Position numbers and translations under genes: made by a program | In this document: positions 18,174-28,029 of the stretch, piece after piece | Numbering within the stretch: position 1 is the stretch's first letter | Layout: every line of letters begins with the position of its first letter | Notes under the pieces: generated by a model | Seen by the model: only the letters and a program-made list of their open reading frames with translations | Databases searched by the model: none | What the model was told of the DNA's origin: nothing | NCBI GenBank assembly: GCA_945875845.1 | Contig: CAMCMB010000040.1 | Coordinates: 1 to 60,961 of the forward strand | Reading direction: 5' to 3' | Length of the DNA stretch: 60,961 bases | Source of the DNA: Pirellula staleyi DSM 6068 | GTDB taxonomy: Bacteria > Planctomycetota > Planctomycetia > Pirellulales > Pirellulaceae

Positions 18174-18354
18174 TATCTGCTTCTGGACATTCGCGTTTTT
18201 GAAGCCCTCTTCAAAAAACCAGGGAGATTATATGGGGATGTGCAAGCTAGCCTTGTTGGATGAGAAGTGATTTGGTTACACTTAGGGAGTGGGATGTGCG
18301 AGCGACGCACAGGCGGTCCCGCAAATTCGATAAACAGCTAGGTCCATCGACTAG

Positions 18355-18717
<363 letters not shown>

Positions 18718-18787
18718 ACCACAATCACCTAGGGCACAGTACCAGGCGAGACGCAGACTGAAATGCCCCCGCCTGATATAAGCAATA

Positions 18788-21460
18788 TTGCCGCTGCATT
18801 ACCAGATTGCGGATTGTCTCCAATTGTCAACTTTACATCCGCAAGTCGTAAAAGCGCGTTCCCAGCTAACCGACGCGCGTGCAAAAGCAGCCACTCTTCA
18901 CTATTCTGGAGCTTCCGGGCCTCAGCTTTGTTTTGCTTGGGCTGACCAAGTGGACGAGGTCGTCAACGGACTGATTCAAGCGGCAGTTCAGAGTCTTCCA
19001 ACCCCTCTCGACCCGAATAACTTCGCGTTCATCGCGCTCGGAGGCTATGGGCGACGCGACCTAGCACCTTTCTCCGACATCGATTTGATGCTGCTCTATC
19101 GAGGGGTCACCGAAGCTCAAATTGCGCCGCTGGCCAGAGCGATCGCACAGATGATCGTCGATGCCGGATTGCAATTGGGGTTCTCCATTCGCACACCCTT
19201 TCAAGCAAGACAGATTGCGTGGACGGACGCAACCATTCTCACATCGCTAGCGGAAATGAGACTCATCGAGGGGAGTGAAACGCTCTTTGAGAGCTTCCTC
19301 AATTCCTTCCGAAATGGATGCAAGCGACGATCCGGACGACTCGCAGGCATGATCGAGAAGGAACGATTCCTCGAACGCCAGAAATTCGGCGAGACGATTT
19401 ATCTGCTGCATCCCAATGTCAAACGATCTCGCGGTTGCTTGCGCGATGTGCAAATCGTTCGTTGGATTGGCTTCGTTTGCTTTGGAGAAAAGGACCCAGA
19501 ACAACTCGTGGAAATGGGGCTATTGGCGCAAGAGGACTTTCAGGCAATTCGAGACGGATATCAGTATTTGCTGCGACTGCGAAACGAATTGCATTTCGGG
19601 ACGGGCCGGGCACAGGATTCGTTAGACCGTTCGAAGCAGATCGAAATGGCTGCTGTCATGCAGTTCAAAGGCACCGACGGAGTCTTGCCGGTCGAAGAAT
19701 TCATGCAGCAGTTCTTCGAATTCACCAGCGAAGTACGATACAGTTCGGCCAATTTCGTCGGCATGGCTCGATCTCGCATGAGCATCGTAGGGGGCCTCTC
19801 GAGATTCTTGGGTTGGCCCATCCGACAAGGAATCCGCCTTGGACTAAATGAAATCTGGGCCACACGCTCAGGCCTGTCGCGTTTGAAAACGGATCCAGCC
19901 AAAGTATTGGAGCTGATGCAAGTTTCCAATCGATACAATCGTCGCATCGAACATCGAACCTGGAGAACCATTCGCCAAGCGATGTTGAGACGCCGCGACG
20001 GACATGTTGGCACTGAGGCTATCGATCGATTTTTGCAATTGATAAGCGAGCCAGGGCGACTTGGCGAAATCCTCCGTCGATTGCACGAGTTACGTGTTTT
20101 GGAACAGATCATTCCGAGCATGCGTCATGCCAGGTGTTTGTTGCAGTTCAACGAGTATCACAAGTACACAGTCGATGCTCATTGCATACGTTCGGTTGAA
20201 TGCGCTGGCGAGTTCGCGAAGACAGATGATGTCCTGGGCCGAGTCTATCGCGGACTCAAAAACAAAATGATCCTGCACTTGGCCTTGCTGCTCCACGATC
20301 TCGGGAAGGGCTTTATCGAGGACCATAGCGAGGTCGGACGGGTTATCGCGGACGAAACCGCGAGGCTACTGAAACTGTCGGATGTCGATCGAGAGTTGTT
20401 GGTCTTTTTGGTCCATCAGCATCTCTTGATGGCGCACACCGCCTTTCGGTTCGACCTGTCACAAAAAGATCCGATCATCCACTTTGCAAAGCAAGTGGGC
20501 TCACTGGAGCGATTGCAAATGCTAATGGTATTATCGTGTGCCGATTTGGATGCGGTTGGGCCAGGGGCTTTGAACGAATGGAAACTCAATCTGATTTTGC
20601 AGTTGTACGATGCAACGGAAGCTCAGTTTCGAAGCGATAGTCCCGGCCAGCGTTTCCTCGATATCGTGGCTACACAGCGAACTGCCGTTATGGGTCATCT
20701 CACGGACCCCGAACGCGAAGACCCTTGGTGGGCCGAGCAAATTGAAGCAATTCCGTCCGGCTATTTAATCTCCATCAAACCGAATGAACTGATTCGCGAA
20801 TTGCGACTATTGCATCAGTTGACGACCGACCAACCCGTCCAGGCTTGGGGCAAATTTTTCGGAAGCCAAGACGCCACCGAATACGTTATCGCAGTTCTGC
20901 AACAACAGTCCTCAGGCTTGTTTCATCGGATTGCCGGTGCATTGAGCAGCCAAGGGCTCAGTATTCTCTCAGCCGAAATCCACACTCAGCCAGGACGAAT
21001 CGCTTGGGATCGGTTTGTCGTTCAAGATCCTGACTACGAAGGCGCTCCGCCACCCTACCGTATCGATCAAGTATGCCGGCATCTCGTTTTGTCGATTGAT
21101 CCACAAAACACAAAGCCACCCGTCTTTCGGCGAATGTGGAAAACGCAGTCCACCGTGGACGCAGCAATCGCTCGCACTCAGCCAACCCAGATTCGATTCG
21201 ACAATAGCACTTCGGAGCACCAAACCATCATTTCCGTCTTTGCATACGATCGCATCGGGTTGCTCTACGATATTTCCAAGGCGATGTTTGATCTCAGTCT
21301 CGATTTGCACGTTGCCAAAGTAAGTACCCACTTAGACCAAGTTGTCGACGTGTTTTACGTGACCGACCTGGAGGGCCAGAAACTCACGGAACCCACAAGA
21401 CTCTACACGCTGAGGCAAACGCTATTGCGAGCGATCGAGGCGGACGAGCCACGGGCATAA
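18788..21460 (+). CDS. glnD: Bifunctional P-II uridylyltransferase/uridylyl-removing enzyme
   Basis: About 890 residues, as expected for GlnD. An in-frame stop at 18779 and the lack of an earlier ATG make the TTG at 18788 the likely start. Domain order: nucleotidyltransferase with GGYGRRDLAPFSDIDLMLL (85-103), a GlnD linker, an HD phosphohydrolase domain with HLALLLHDLGKGF (His-Asp at ~503-504), and two C-terminal ACT domains (~700-790 and ~815-875, FAYDRIGLLYDISKAMF). It adds UMP to P-II when nitrogen is scarce and removes it when glutamine is high. It is cotranscribed with glnB. A GCCACGGGC/GCCCGTGGC inverted repeat overlaps the stop codon (21449-21478). Confidence 0.93.
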   Translation: MPLHYQIADCLQLSTLHPQVVKARSQLTDARAKAATLHYSGASGPQLCFAWADQVDEVVNGLIQAAVQSLPTPLDPNNFAFIALGGYGRRDLAPFSDIDLMLLYRGVTEAQIAPLARAIAQMIVDAGLQLGFSIRTPFQARQIAWTDATILTSLAEMRLIEGSETLFESFLNSFRNGCKRRSGRLAGMIEKERFLERQKFGETIYLLHPNVKRSRGCLRDVQIVRWIGFVCFGEKDPEQLVEMGLLAQEDFQAIRDGYQYLLRLRNELHFGTGRAQDSLDRSKQIEMAAVMQFKGTDGVLPVEEFMQQFFEFTSEVRYSSANFVGMARSRMSIVGGLSRFLGWPIRQGIRLGLNEIWATRSGLSRLKTDPAKVLELMQVSNRYNRRIEHRTWRTIRQAMLRRRDGHVGTEAIDRFLQLISEPGRLGEILRRLHELRVLEQIIPSMRHARCLLQFNEYHKYTVDAHCIRSVECAGEFAKTDDVLGRVYRGLKNKMILHLALLLHDLGKGFIEDHSEVGRVIADETARLLKLSDVDRELLVFLVHQHLLMAHTAFRFDLSQKDPIIHFAKQVGSLERLQMLMVLSCADLDAVGPGALNEWKLNLILQLYDATEAQFRSDSPGQRFLDIVATQRTAVMGHLTDPEREDPWWAEQIEAIPSGYLISIKPNELIRELRLLHQLTTDQPVQAWGKFFGSQDATEYVIAVLQQQSSGLFHRIAGALSSQGLSILSAEIHTQPGRIAWDRFVVQDPDYEGAPPPYRIDQVCRHLVLSIDPQNTKPPVFRRMWKTQSTVDAAIARTQPTQIRFDNSTSEHQTIISVFAYDRIGLLYDISKAMFDLSLDLHVAKVSTHLDQVVDVFYVTDLEGQKLTEPTRLYTLRQTLLRAIEADEPRA

Positions 21461-21478
21461 ACCCGCGCGCCCGTGGCA
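21449..21478. repeat. Inverted repeat at glnD 3' end
   Basis: GCCACGGGC (21449-21457) and GCCCGTGGC (21470-21478), 9-bp perfect arms, overlapping the glnD stop codon. The same CCACGGGC hairpin core occurs at 21683-21702. It could act as a transcript end but lacks a T-tract. Confidence 0.6.
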
Positions 21479-21523
21479 CGAGCGTCTCGCTCGTGAATCC
21501 ATGGGCGAGACGCCCATGCCACG
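21474..21523. repeat. Double-hairpin repeat (family C), copy 2
   Basis: Almost identical to 15446-15495: GTGGCACGAGCG, CTCGCTCGTGAATCCATGGG, CGAGACGCCCATGCCAC. Together with the hairpins on each side it fills the glnD-M13 peptidase interval. Confidence 0.8.
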
Positions 21524-21682
21524 AGTACCCGTGTCCAAGTCCAGCCCGTTTAGCTATCTATTGCAATCGAGTGGATGCAATAAAACACACCTTAAAAATA
21601 GATGGGTGGCCCCAGTCGGCAGGTAGGTGCCAGAGGCCTATCTCGTTTTGCGATTCAGTCCCAACGGGACGACATGTTGTAG

Positions 21683-21702
21683 CCACGGGCGTGAGCCCGT
21701 GG
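21683..21702. repeat. Hairpin CCACGGGC-GTGA-GCCCGTGG
   Basis: Perfect 8-bp stem with a 4-nt loop, 10 bp beyond the stop of the minus-strand M13 peptidase gene. The neighbouring CAGTCCCAACGGGACGACAT text suggests it belongs to a dispersed repeat and not to a dedicated terminator. Confidence 0.55.
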
Positions 21703-21712
21703 TTGTCTTTCG

Positions 21713-23773
21713 TTACCAGATGCGAACACGGCTATCCGACGGAATGTACATCTTCGTGTTGGGTTTGACCGAAAACACGTCATAGAAACCATCGATGTTG
21801 GAAAGAATTCCGTTGCAACGATATTGGCTTGGAGAGTGCGGGTCTGTCATCAATCGCTTGAGCATTTCTTGATCGCGGTACTTGCGACGCCACACCTGAG
21901 CCCAACCGATGAAGAAACGTTGATCGCCCGAATATCCATCCAATACAGGAGATTGATTGCCAGCCAACGATAATTTGTACGCTGTGTAGGCCACACTGAT
22001 ACCCCCGAGGTCGCCAATGTTCTCGCCTAATGTGAGCTTGCCATTCACTTTGGAGTTCGGCAAAGGAGCGAAGGCATCGTATTGCGAGACGAGCAGAGAC
22101 GACCGCGCCTTGAACTCCGCTTTGTCTTTCTCGGTCCACCAATCGCGGAGGTTCCCTTTTCCATCGTATTGGGCCCCTGAGTCATCGAATCCGTGACTGA
22201 TTTCGTGGCCGATCACCGCTCCAATGGCGCCATAGTTGATCGCATCGTCCGCTTCCAAATTGAAAAACGGTGGTTGTAAGATCGCCGCCGGAAAAACGAT
22301 TTCATTCATTGTCGGATTGTAATAAGCGTTCACGGTTTGCGGTGGCATAAACCATTCCGCACGATTGATGGGTTTCCCTAACTTGCCTATTTCGTACTCG
22401 TGCTCAAACTCAGCGATCTTGCCAAGATTTGCAATGACATCGTCCGGAACGATGACGACCGATGAGTAGTCCTTCCAAACATCCGGGTAGCCGATCTTCG
22501 GAGTGAATTGCGATAGCTTTTGTTTTGCCTGGGCTTTCGTGCCTTCACCCATCCATTCCAATTGATCGATTCGAATTTCAAAGGCCTTCAGCAGGTTCTT
22601 GACCAGCACATTCATTTTCTCCTTGGCTTTGGGTGAGAAATATCTCTCTACGTAAAGCTGCCCGACCGGCATTCCCAAAAGTCCGTTGCATGTGTCAACG
22701 CCTCGTCTCCACAACGGCTCTTGTTCGGTGACACCGCTCAATGCCGTCGCGTGAAAGCCGAAATGCAACTTCTCCAGAGACTCGCTCAGCAACGGCGCAT
22801 ACGCATCGATCGTCTGGAATGCGAGGTATGCTTTGAGTGTTTCCAAGTCGGTCTTGGCAATAATGTCCGACGCATTCTGAAAGAAGCTCGGTTGCCCCGC
22901 AATCAAATCGATTCCGACGGGCAACCCTGCCGCCGACGCGTACTTTTCCCATCGCAGATCCGAATACTTGGTAGCAAACTCGGACGAAGGCATTTTGTTG
23001 TAGGCTTTGACTGGATCCCGCAGCTCGACTTGAGTCCATTGTGATTTTGCAAAAAGTGTCTCCAGGTTGATGATCTTTTCTGCAAATTCGCTGGGTTCCG
23101 CCCATTTCATCTCAGTCAGCATTGCCTCAATGAACTTCTTAAACGCTTCGCGCACTTGGATCTTGCTGTCATCGCTGAGGAGATAGTAGTCTCGGTCAGG
23201 CAAGCTCGTCCCATCTTGATCGATGTAGACTGCGTATTGATCGGATCGCCGCGCGTCCGCTTCGATGTGAAATCGGAAGTAGCTCTCAATTCCCCGCCGC
23301 GACAATTTACCCGCCAATGTGACCAACTGGTCCTTGTTCTCGACGGATCGAATTTCCGTCAGAATACCTTCGATGGGCTTGAGACCCATTCGATTGCGTT
23401 GCTCGAGGTTCGTGTAGGACCGATAAAAATCTCCGACTTGTTTCGCGATCGGAGAAGGGTTCGATTGCTCGCCCGCTTCTTCGATGAGCTTCTTGATCGC
23501 TTCTTTCGTCTGAATAGCGAGGACCGTGAAAGCACCATAGTTGGATTGGTCCGATGGAATCGCAGTTTCTTTCAGCCATGTGCCATTCACATGGCGAAAG
23601 AAATCTTCATCAGGCGGTACTGATTTGTCAAAATTCTCAAGTTCCACGCCCGAGACAATTCTCGTCTTCGTTGCGTCTTGAGCGATCAACCCAGGGGCGT
23701 TGAAAGTGAAGGCAAGTAGTGCAGAAGTCAAAATCCTGCGCGAGGCCAGGTTTGAGGATGGGCTTTTGGTCAT
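21713..23773 (-). CDS. M13 family zinc metallopeptidase (PepO/neprilysin-like), exported
   Basis: 686 residues, the usual length of the M13 family. Residues ~1-32 are a signal peptide. The body starts with the M13 motif SGVELENFDKSVPPDEDFFRHVNGTWL, then an all-helical domain. NAYYNPTMNEIVFPAAILQPPFF precedes the active site. The zinc motif HEISH is at 523-527 (VIGHEISHGFDDSGAQYDG) and the third ligand is in ENIGDLGG, with Asp further on. The final CxxW of classical members is replaced by PSDSRVRIW at the C-terminus. It cleaves peptides, probably in the periplasm. It is transcribed alone and is convergent with glnD. Confidence 0.93.
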   Translation of the reverse strand: MTKSPSSNLASRRILTSALLAFTFNAPGLIAQDATKTRIVSGVELENFDKSVPPDEDFFRHVNGTWLKETAIPSDQSNYGAFTVLAIQTKEAIKKLIEEAGEQSNPSPIAKQVGDFYRSYTNLEQRNRMGLKPIEGILTEIRSVENKDQLVTLAGKLSRRGIESYFRFHIEADARRSDQYAVYIDQDGTSLPDRDYYLLSDDSKIQVREAFKKFIEAMLTEMKWAEPSEFAEKIINLETLFAKSQWTQVELRDPVKAYNKMPSSEFATKYSDLRWEKYASAAGLPVGIDLIAGQPSFFQNASDIIAKTDLETLKAYLAFQTIDAYAPLLSESLEKLHFGFHATALSGVTEQEPLWRRGVDTCNGLLGMPVGQLYVERYFSPKAKEKMNVLVKNLLKAFEIRIDQLEWMGEGTKAQAKQKLSQFTPKIGYPDVWKDYSSVVIVPDDVIANLGKIAEFEHEYEIGKLGKPINRAEWFMPPQTVNAYYNPTMNEIVFPAAILQPPFFNLEADDAINYGAIGAVIGHEISHGFDDSGAQYDGKGNLRDWWTEKDKAEFKARSSLLVSQYDAFAPLPNSKVNGKLTLGENIGDLGGISVAYTAYKLSLAGNQSPVLDGYSGDQRFFIGWAQVWRRKYRDQEMLKRLMTDPHSPSQYRCNGILSNIDGFYDVFSVKPNTKMYIPSDSRVRIW

Positions 23774-23944
23774 TGCGTTTTGGACCTTGGATGTGATAAC
23801 GAACGGCTTCTAGACGGACGGCCATTTTAGAGGTGCGACCCATTGCCCGAAAGGTCTTGTCTCGAGAATTCAAGCACGCATGAAACCGCAACCGTTTCAT
23901 GCCAACGGGTTCAATCCAACGGTAGCGATCCTTTGCCCCGAGCA

Positions 23945-24493
23945 TCATCCTGTTTTGTTCTGCATGACATCAATCATGGCTTTCGCAAACCATGGCAAAT
24001 CGTCGGGCTTGCGACTGCTCACAAAATGGCGATCGACCACCACCGGAGCATCTTCCCAAATGGCTCCTGCGTTGATGAGATCATCTTTGATTCCAGGGGA
24101 ACCCGTGACTCGAACTCCGCGATAGACGCCCGCCGAAATCGCCAGCCACCCGCCATGGCAGATTGCGGCCACACACTTTCGCTGTTCGCTAAACTCAGCA
24201 ATCAACTTTTTGACCTTGTCGAGACGTCGCAAACGGTCGGGCATAAATCCACCAGGCAGCAACACCGCGTCGAAATCTTCCGATTTTGCATCGGCAATTC
24301 GAATGTCGGAAACACACGGATAACCGTTCTTTCCGGAATAATTGGTTTTGGATTCTTCTCCCGCAATCACGAAAACGGCACCCGCTTCGATGAGCCTGAG
24401 CTTGGGATACCACAGCTCCAGGTCCTCGTAAATGTCGCCGACAAAGGCGAGCACTCGCTTACCAAGGAGGGTTTCGTGTGACGTTCCGTTCAT
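23945..24493 (-). CDS. DJ-1/PfpI family protein
   Basis: 182 residues with the class I glutamine amidotransferase-like fold. Visible: the N-terminal strand KRVLAFVGDIYEDLELWYP with a conserved acid, DAVLLPGGFMPDRLRR, and the nucleophile elbow CVAAICHGGWLAIS with Cys112-His113. VVVDRHFVSSRKPDDLPWFA at the C-terminus is typical of the PfpI/YhbO branch. Members act as proteases, glyoxalases or deglycases, and the choice cannot be made from sequence. It reads away from metF, with 234 bp between the starts. Confidence 0.9.
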   Translation of the reverse strand: MNGTSHETLLGKRVLAFVGDIYEDLELWYPKLRLIEAGAVFVIAGEESKTNYSGKNGYPCVSDIRIADAKSEDFDAVLLPGGFMPDRLRRLDKVKKLIAEFSEQRKCVAAICHGGWLAISAGVYRGVRVTGSPGIKDDLINAGAIWEDAPVVVDRHFVSSRKPDDLPWFAKAMIDVMQNKTG

Positions 24494-24727
24494 TCTTGGG
24501 CGTCTTTCTGTACTTTAGTAAGATTCGCAGGCGATTCCGCGATCGAACTTGGGATGTCGAATGTGATAAGGTTTGTGAATTTTCCATTGAAACACACAGG
24601 TTGAACTTGTGCAAGGAAACTTGAATGGGGGACGCGATTTGCTACTCTATTAGACTGCAAAGATCGAGCCCTGCGTGGTGACCCGATCCATTGAGTGACA
24701 AAGCATTTAGATTGAGAGTACGAGAGC

Positions 24728-25597
24728 ATGGGACTTGGTGACTATTTTTCAAACAATCGAAAGGGCCTTTCGTTCGAACTTTTTCCACCGAAAACGGACG
24801 AAGGAGTCGATCTATTGTTAAACACCGTAGGCGAACTCACTGAGTTTTCCCCTGACTTTTTTACCTGTACCTACGGAGCAGGTGGCTCAACACGCGATCG
24901 TACGCTCCAGATTCTCAAAGCGGTCAAGGATAAGTATCAGATTCCTGTCGCATCGCACCTGACGTGTGTGGGCACAACCGTGGACGAACTCAGAGACTAT
25001 CTCAAGACGGCGATCGCTCAAGGGACCGACCACATCGTGGCCTTGCGAGGCGATCCACCCAAAGGACAATCTGAATTCCAACAGACCCTGGGCGGCCTAA
25101 AGTACGCAAATGAACTGGTCTCATTGATCCGGACCGAATTTCCGGAACTAGGCATTGCGGTCGCGGGTTATCCGGAAGTGCATCAAGAAGCACCGAGCGC
25201 CGAAGTAGATCTGGAGAACTTGAAACGCAAAGTGGATGCGGGTGCCGATATTATCGTCACACAACTGTTCTACATCAATGAAGACTACTTCCGATTCCGC
25301 GACAAGTGCAACGCTGCCGGTATTCATATTCCAATCGTTCCCGGAATTTTGCCAGTGACCAATCTTGCCCAGATCAAGCGGATTGCATCCATGTGCAAAG
25401 CGAACCTGCCGGATAGCTTTCTGTCGCGACTTGGAGAGAGCGACGAGGCTGAATGGCAGTTCTCGGCCGGTGTCGAATTTGCGCAACGTCAAGTCGCGGA
25501 ACTTCTGAACGACGGCGTTCCGGGAATTCACTTCTACGTCTTAAACAAATCGCAAGCGACAGCCGAGGTCCTGAAAGCGCATTGGTTCGTTTCATGA
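24728..25597 (+). CDS. metF: 5,10-methylenetetrahydrofolate reductase
   Basis: 289-residue flavoprotein that reduces methylene-THF to methyl-THF for methionine synthesis. The N-terminus LSFELFPPKTDEG contains the catalytic Glu17 (Glu28 in E. coli). DHIVALRGDPPKG holds the flavin/folate Asp109. CTYGAGGSTRDRTL, AGYPEVHQEAPS, ADIIVTQLFY and PIVPGILPVTNLAQIKR complete the barrel. The length is normal. Its stop overlaps the start of proC by four bases (ATGA at 25594-25597), so the two are translationally coupled. The 234-bp upstream region was inspected for a SAM/SAH riboswitch without a convincing match. Confidence 0.95.
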   Translation: MGLGDYFSNNRKGLSFELFPPKTDEGVDLLLNTVGELTEFSPDFFTCTYGAGGSTRDRTLQILKAVKDKYQIPVASHLTCVGTTVDELRDYLKTAIAQGTDHIVALRGDPPKGQSEFQQTLGGLKYANELVSLIRTEFPELGIAVAGYPEVHQEAPSAEVDLENLKRKVDAGADIIVTQLFYINEDYFRFRDKCNAAGIHIPIVPGILPVTNLAQIKRIASMCKANLPDSFLSRLGESDEAEWQFSAGVEFAQRQVAELLNDGVPGIHFYVLNKSQATAEVLKAHWFVS

Positions 25598-26403
25598 GCC
25601 CGTTGAAATTCGGCTTTTTGGGTGGCGGCCAGATGGCCAATGCCATCGCCCGCGGTGCGATCGTATCGGGAATTGCTTTGCAATCCGAGATTGCATTTTT
25701 TGACATCAACCCGCATCAATTATCCATCCTCCGCGAAAAATTTCCCGAAAGTCAACTTGTCGAAACTCCGGCCGAGTTGTTCGCACGATGTGCGCGAATC
25801 GTGTTGGCGGTCAAGCCGCAGACACTGACGGATGTAGCGAAGAATTTCGAATCGTTGGTGACCGACGAGCATTTGCTTGTTTCGATTGCGGCCGGCATCC
25901 CTTTGTCCAAACTGACGAACTGGTTTGGAACCGAGCGAATCATTCGAGTCATGCCCAACACCCCTTGCCAATCACTTCAGGGAGCAAGCGGCATTACGAA
26001 TGCGCGAGCGGTTACACCGGAAGATGCGTTTTGGTGTGAGTCGTTGTTCGGTGCTGTCGGCAAAGTGGTCCGAGTTTCCGAAGATCAATTGCACGCGGTT
26101 ACCGGAGTATCGGGTTCTGGACCCGCCTATGTTCTGATGATGATTGAGGCGTTAAGCGATGGGGGGGTGATGGCAGGCTTAAGCCGTCAAGCGGCGTTGG
26201 AGCTTGCAACCCAAACGGTACTGGGAGCCGCAACGATGGTGCAAGAGACTGGAACGCATCCTGCCATTTTGCGAGAACAAGTAACCAGCCCTGGCGGAAC
26301 GACCATTGCGGCCCTAAGCACAATGGAGCGAGCAGGATTTCGCTCGGCGGTCATCGATGGTGTCATGGCAGCAGTAAAACGTTCGCGAGAACTGGCAGAA
26401 TAG
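25594..26403 (+). CDS. proC: Pyrroline-5-carboxylate reductase
   Basis: About 269 residues. It makes proline from 1-pyrroline-5-carboxylate using NAD(P)H. The ATG at 25594 lies in the ATGA overlap with metF; upstream in-frame codons run through metF and are ignored. The Rossmann motif FGFLGGGQMANAIARG starts the protein, VMPNTPCQ is in the cofactor domain, and the C-terminal helical dimerisation domain carries the family signature VTSPGGTTIAALSTME. Its last 217 bp are overlapped on the opposite strand by the end of the phosphate transporter frame. Confidence 0.95.
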   Translation: MSPLKFGFLGGGQMANAIARGAIVSGIALQSEIAFFDINPHQLSILREKFPESQLVETPAELFARCARIVLAVKPQTLTDVAKNFESLVTDEHLLVSIAAGIPLSKLTNWFGTERIIRVMPNTPCQSLQGASGITNARAVTPEDAFWCESLFGAVGKVVRVSEDQLHAVTGVSGSGPAYVLMMIEALSDGGVMAGLSRQAALELATQTVLGAATMVQETGTHPAILREQVTSPGGTTIAALSTMERAGFRSAVIDGVMAAVKRSRELAE

Positions 26404-27830
26404 ACAGCCTTATCCCAACCCGAAGATTGATCGCTCGTTGCGGGAGCACTCACCAGAAAAATACTTCCCAAGTAGAAAAGGAGGCCACCCAAAAGGACCG
26501 CAGCGGGCAGCGTCAGCAACCAAGCCAATAAAATCTTTTGGATCGTGCTCCCTTGGATCCCAGATTTGTTTGCCCACATCGTTCCCGCGATCCCAGAGGA
26601 CAGAACGTGCGTCGTGCTCACGGGCATGTGGAAGAAGTCTGCGAGGCCTATCGTGATAGCGGCAACCGTTTCAGCGGCTGCACCTTGTGCGTACGTCAAA
26701 TGCGTCTTACCAATCTTTTCCGCAATCGTAACGACAATTCGCTTGTATCCGATCGTGGTGCCAATACCAAGTGCCAGTGCAACACCAACGATTACCCAAA
26801 AGGGAACATATTCGATCGCCTTCTTCATCGGGCCGCTGGCAGCATCGATAACCTTTCTAGAGTCACCGGTTAGTTGAATTGCAGCCAACTCATTGCGAAA
26901 ACGATAAATCGATTGACGGACTTCCCATCGTTGTTCGGGTGGGACTTCATAGAGGGAGCTTTTGCCCTCGAGCGATGTTGTGATGTTCTGCAATTCTTTT
27001 TCGATTGCGGGCGTTGATTGGCCAGTCGACTTTAAGGCCGAATCGATTGCAATCGCCGATTCGTGTACTTCGTTCGCTAACTTCGGATGGGTCAAATCCA
27101 TGGAGTAGTAAGCGGGCAGGAAACCGATCAGCGCTAATAAGATCAAACCCATTCCTTTCTGCCCATCATTCGAACCGTGTGCGAAACTCACGCCACCGCA
27201 GGTCGCTAGCAGAACGCCTCGAATCCACGAGGGAGGATTGTCACCTTCCCCAGGAGGATGGTAAAGGTTGGGGTTTTTGAAGAAGATTCGCATCACCAAA
27301 AGAAGGGTCGCAGCGAAGAGAAATCCAATGATGGGTGATATGAGCAGTGCCTTGCCGACGTCTAGCGCCTTGGCCCAGTTAACTCCTGCAAGTGTGCCCG
27401 ATGTTATCAAACTGTTGGCAAGTCCTACACCGAGGATCGAACCGATCAACGTGTGGGAACTCGAGACCGGCAAACCCATCCACCATGTTCCCAAATTCCA
27501 AATAACTCCGGCCAGAAGCAGAGACATGACCATCACGATGGATTTTGCCCCTGTCCCATTGATCAGCAAATCAACCGGTAGCAAATTCACAATGCTAAAA
27601 GCGACAGTAGTCCCGCCCAAAAGCACTCCTAGAAAATTCATAAAACCAGAGTACAGAACCGCGGGGGTCGGCTTCAACGTTTGCGTATAGATAACAGTTG
27701 TCACTGCGTTGGCGGTATCGTGAAAGCCATTGATGAATTCAAAGGCAAACGCAGTTGCCAGCGCCAACATGAAGAGTAGAAGTCCGTTGGTCGAAAGTTG
27801 TTGGATGGCATCCCAAAAGATCGAGTTCAT
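26187..27830 (-). CDS. pit: PiT family inorganic phosphate transporter
   Basis: 547-residue membrane protein that symports phosphate with cations. The two PiT signature repeats are visible: AFEFINGFHDTANAVTTVIYT near residue 30 and a second FAHGSNDGQKGMGLI near 210. SSSHTLIGSILGVG and STTHVLSSGIAGTM are the paired Ser/Thr-His segments. About ten hydrophobic segments surround a central hydrophilic loop of some 90 residues. The transporter part appears to end around SAPATSDQSSG; the remaining ~75 residues are a Ser/Ala/Arg-rich tail encoded antisense to the 3' end of proC and have no PiT counterpart. A PPK1 remnant lies upstream on the other strand. Confidence 0.92.
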   Translation of the reverse strand: MNSIFWDAIQQLSTNGLLLFMLALATAFAFEFINGFHDTANAVTTVIYTQTLKPTPAVLYSGFMNFLGVLLGGTTVAFSIVNLLPVDLLINGTGAKSIVMVMSLLLAGVIWNLGTWWMGLPVSSSHTLIGSILGVGLANSLITSGTLAGVNWAKALDVGKALLISPIIGFLFAATLLLVMRIFFKNPNLYHPPGEGDNPPSWIRGVLLATCGGVSFAHGSNDGQKGMGLILLALIGFLPAYYSMDLTHPKLANEVHESAIAIDSALKSTGQSTPAIEKELQNITTSLEGKSSLYEVPPEQRWEVRQSIYRFRNELAAIQLTGDSRKVIDAASGPMKKAIEYVPFWVIVGVALALGIGTTIGYKRIVVTIAEKIGKTHLTYAQGAAAETVAAITIGLADFFHMPVSTTHVLSSGIAGTMWANKSGIQGSTIQKILLAWLLTLPAAVLLGGLLFYLGSIFLVSAPATSDQSSGWDKAVYSASSRERFTAAMTPSMTAERNPARSIVLRAAMVVPPGLVTCSRKMAGCVPVSCTIVAAPSTVWVASSNAA

Positions 27831-28029
27831 GGCGGGAACTTTATTTGGTTGAGGTTGTGGACGACGGATGTCCTAGAGGACCGCGAGAACTGTAGTTCAA
27901 ACCGCGAGATGAAAGAAGGAGAATTGCCATTCTTTGCGAAATCTTAATCAGGAATTAGCAAACGGTAGGTAAGGGCCTGTGTGTGATTGCCACCGCACTT
28001 AAATTGGCGTTGTAAACGGAGAATGCTAC

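Noticed and set aside
18196-18217. TTTTTGAAG-CCCT-CTTCAAAAA as a terminator for the bpt gene
   Set aside because: The stem is short and AT-rich, and it is followed by A's and CC, not a T-tract, on the gene's strand, so it is not a convincing intrinsic terminator.
24494-24727. Possible SAM/SAH riboswitch upstream of metF
   Set aside because: I could not find the paired helices and conserved core of a SAM or SAH riboswitch in this stretch.
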